Position numbers and translations under genes: made by a program
Notes under the pieces: generated by a model
What the model saw: the letters and a program-made list of their open reading frames with translations, nothing else
Told to the model about the DNA's origin: nothing
Database searches by the model: none
Assembly: GCA_902535165.1 (NCBI GenBank)
Contig: CACASE010000007.1
Span: 1 to 64,000 of the forward strand
Direction: 5' to 3'
Length of the DNA stretch: 64,000 bases
Source of the DNA: an uncultured Bacteroidota bacterium
Lineage (GTDB): Bacteria; Bacteroidota; Bacteroidia; Flavobacteriales; Flavobacteriaceae
Shown here: positions 63,722-64,000 of the stretch, piece after piece
How positions within the stretch are numbered: the first letter of the stretch is position 1
Layout of the letters: the number at the start of each line of letters is the position of its first letter

Positions 63722-64000
63722 TCAGCCCCAAAATCCTTCCTCTAAATCTTGATTTAATGTATTGTAATCGACATCATCATATTTTGATTCGATTAATTCT
63801 TGAATTTTTGAAAATTTAATTTTTAAATTTTCACACATTTCTATAGAAAATTTAATCCAGATAGATTGTATGGTAAGAATATTTTCAAATTCTAAATCAT
63901 TAATTAAATTTTGATTTGATTTCTGAAATCTTGATTTTCCCAGGTCAGACTTACTAAATTTATAAAGTTCTCTGAACTCTGTAATATTTCGAAGTTTATA
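63722..64000 (-). CDS. hypothetical protein, 5' end beyond window
   Basis: The last 92 codons of a minus-strand gene, ending at a TGA at 63722-63724. The visible part is charged and helical (FRELYKFSKSDLGKSRFQ, NILTIQSIWIKFS) with an acidic C-terminus DVDYNTLNQDLEEGFWG. I recognise no family. The Trp/Gly terminal motif after an acidic stretch could be an interaction tail. The start is not seen. Confidence 0.65.
   Translation of the reverse strand, partial: YKLRNITEFRELYKFSKSDLGKSRFQKSNQNLINDLEFENILTIQSIWIKFSIEMCENLKIKFSKIQELIESKYDDVDYNTLNQDLEEGFWG

Noticed and set aside
5441-64000. Search for SusC/SusD pairs, insertion sequences, phage genes and CRISPR arrays
   Set aside because: No TonB-dependent receptor, SusD-like lipoprotein, transposase, integrase, capsid gene or regularly spaced direct repeat was found.

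Overview
The window reads as a stretch of chromosome from an AT-rich, compact marine member of the Bacteroidota, most likely a Flavobacteriia lineage. The evidence is a pol III alpha subunit with a fused N-terminal proofreading-type domain, a GYDIA-type GHMP kinase, a DUF4296 lipoprotein beside dihydroorotase, a TrxR-like ferredoxin-NADP reductase, the coaX / outer-membrane protein / TPR / lptC / PpiD order, promoters of the TAnnTTTG type, almost no Shine-Dalgarno sequences, and genes that abut or overlap. No rRNA, insertion sequence, phage gene or CRISPR array was seen, and no gene-free stretch exceeds 300 bases.

Layout. 0-5.4 kb: rpsP (cut by the left edge), dnaE (split by a one-base frameshift in a T run), trxA and tRNA-Asp. 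5.5-8.9 kb: an SMP-30/gluconolactonase-like protein, a lipoprotein sulfatase and an exported endonuclease/exonuclease/phosphatase-fold protein, followed by a candidate small RNA at about 8.93-9.0 kb. 9.0-21.7 kb: a long minus-strand array with a GH109-like oxidoreductive glycosidase, an esterase, a second Gfo/Idh/MocA protein, a TIM-barrel sugar isomerase, a formylglycine-generating-enzyme (FGE)-like protein, a DUF1501 protein, a c-heme DUF1549/DUF1553 protein, an SGNH hydrolase, an alpha/beta hydrolase and a two-part Na+/solute symporter. 21.8 kb: an exported FGE-like lipoprotein that keeps both catalytic cysteines. 22.9-25.1 kb: GYDIA kinase and HMG-CoA reductase. 25.2-34.1 kb: a second sulfatase, nucleotidyltransferase, Na+ symporter, glucosamine-6-P deaminase/PIG-L fusion, CutC, POT peptide transporter and a thioredoxin-like protein.

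34.1-46.8 kb is mostly housekeeping: hemD, a GT2 enzyme, pyrC, DUF4296, tyrS, a LuxE-like enzyme, a two-component system, trmB, an alkyltransferase-like protein, Mrp/NifU/FNR, then mvaD and mevalonate kinase. 46.8-52.2 kb is a second oxidative sugar cluster: ThuA, Gfo/Idh/MocA, DUF1080, a GMC oxidoreductase and its gluconate-2-dehydrogenase-subunit-3-like partner. 52.2-64 kb: an unrecognised lipoprotein, tRNA-Phe, the coaX-to-ppiD envelope operon, DUF456, ruvC, hemW, an M20 dipeptidase, tRNA-Leu and a cut hypothetical gene.

The accessory regions look like machinery for sulfated or otherwise protected sugars that lacks SusC/SusD. Sulfatases and esterases would remove substituents, Tat-exported NAD- or FAD-dependent oxidoreductases would oxidise the sugar, DUF1080 and gluconolactonase-like enzymes would cleave keto-sugar or lactone products, and Na+ symporters would carry the products in. 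That functional reading is inference from family membership and gene order.
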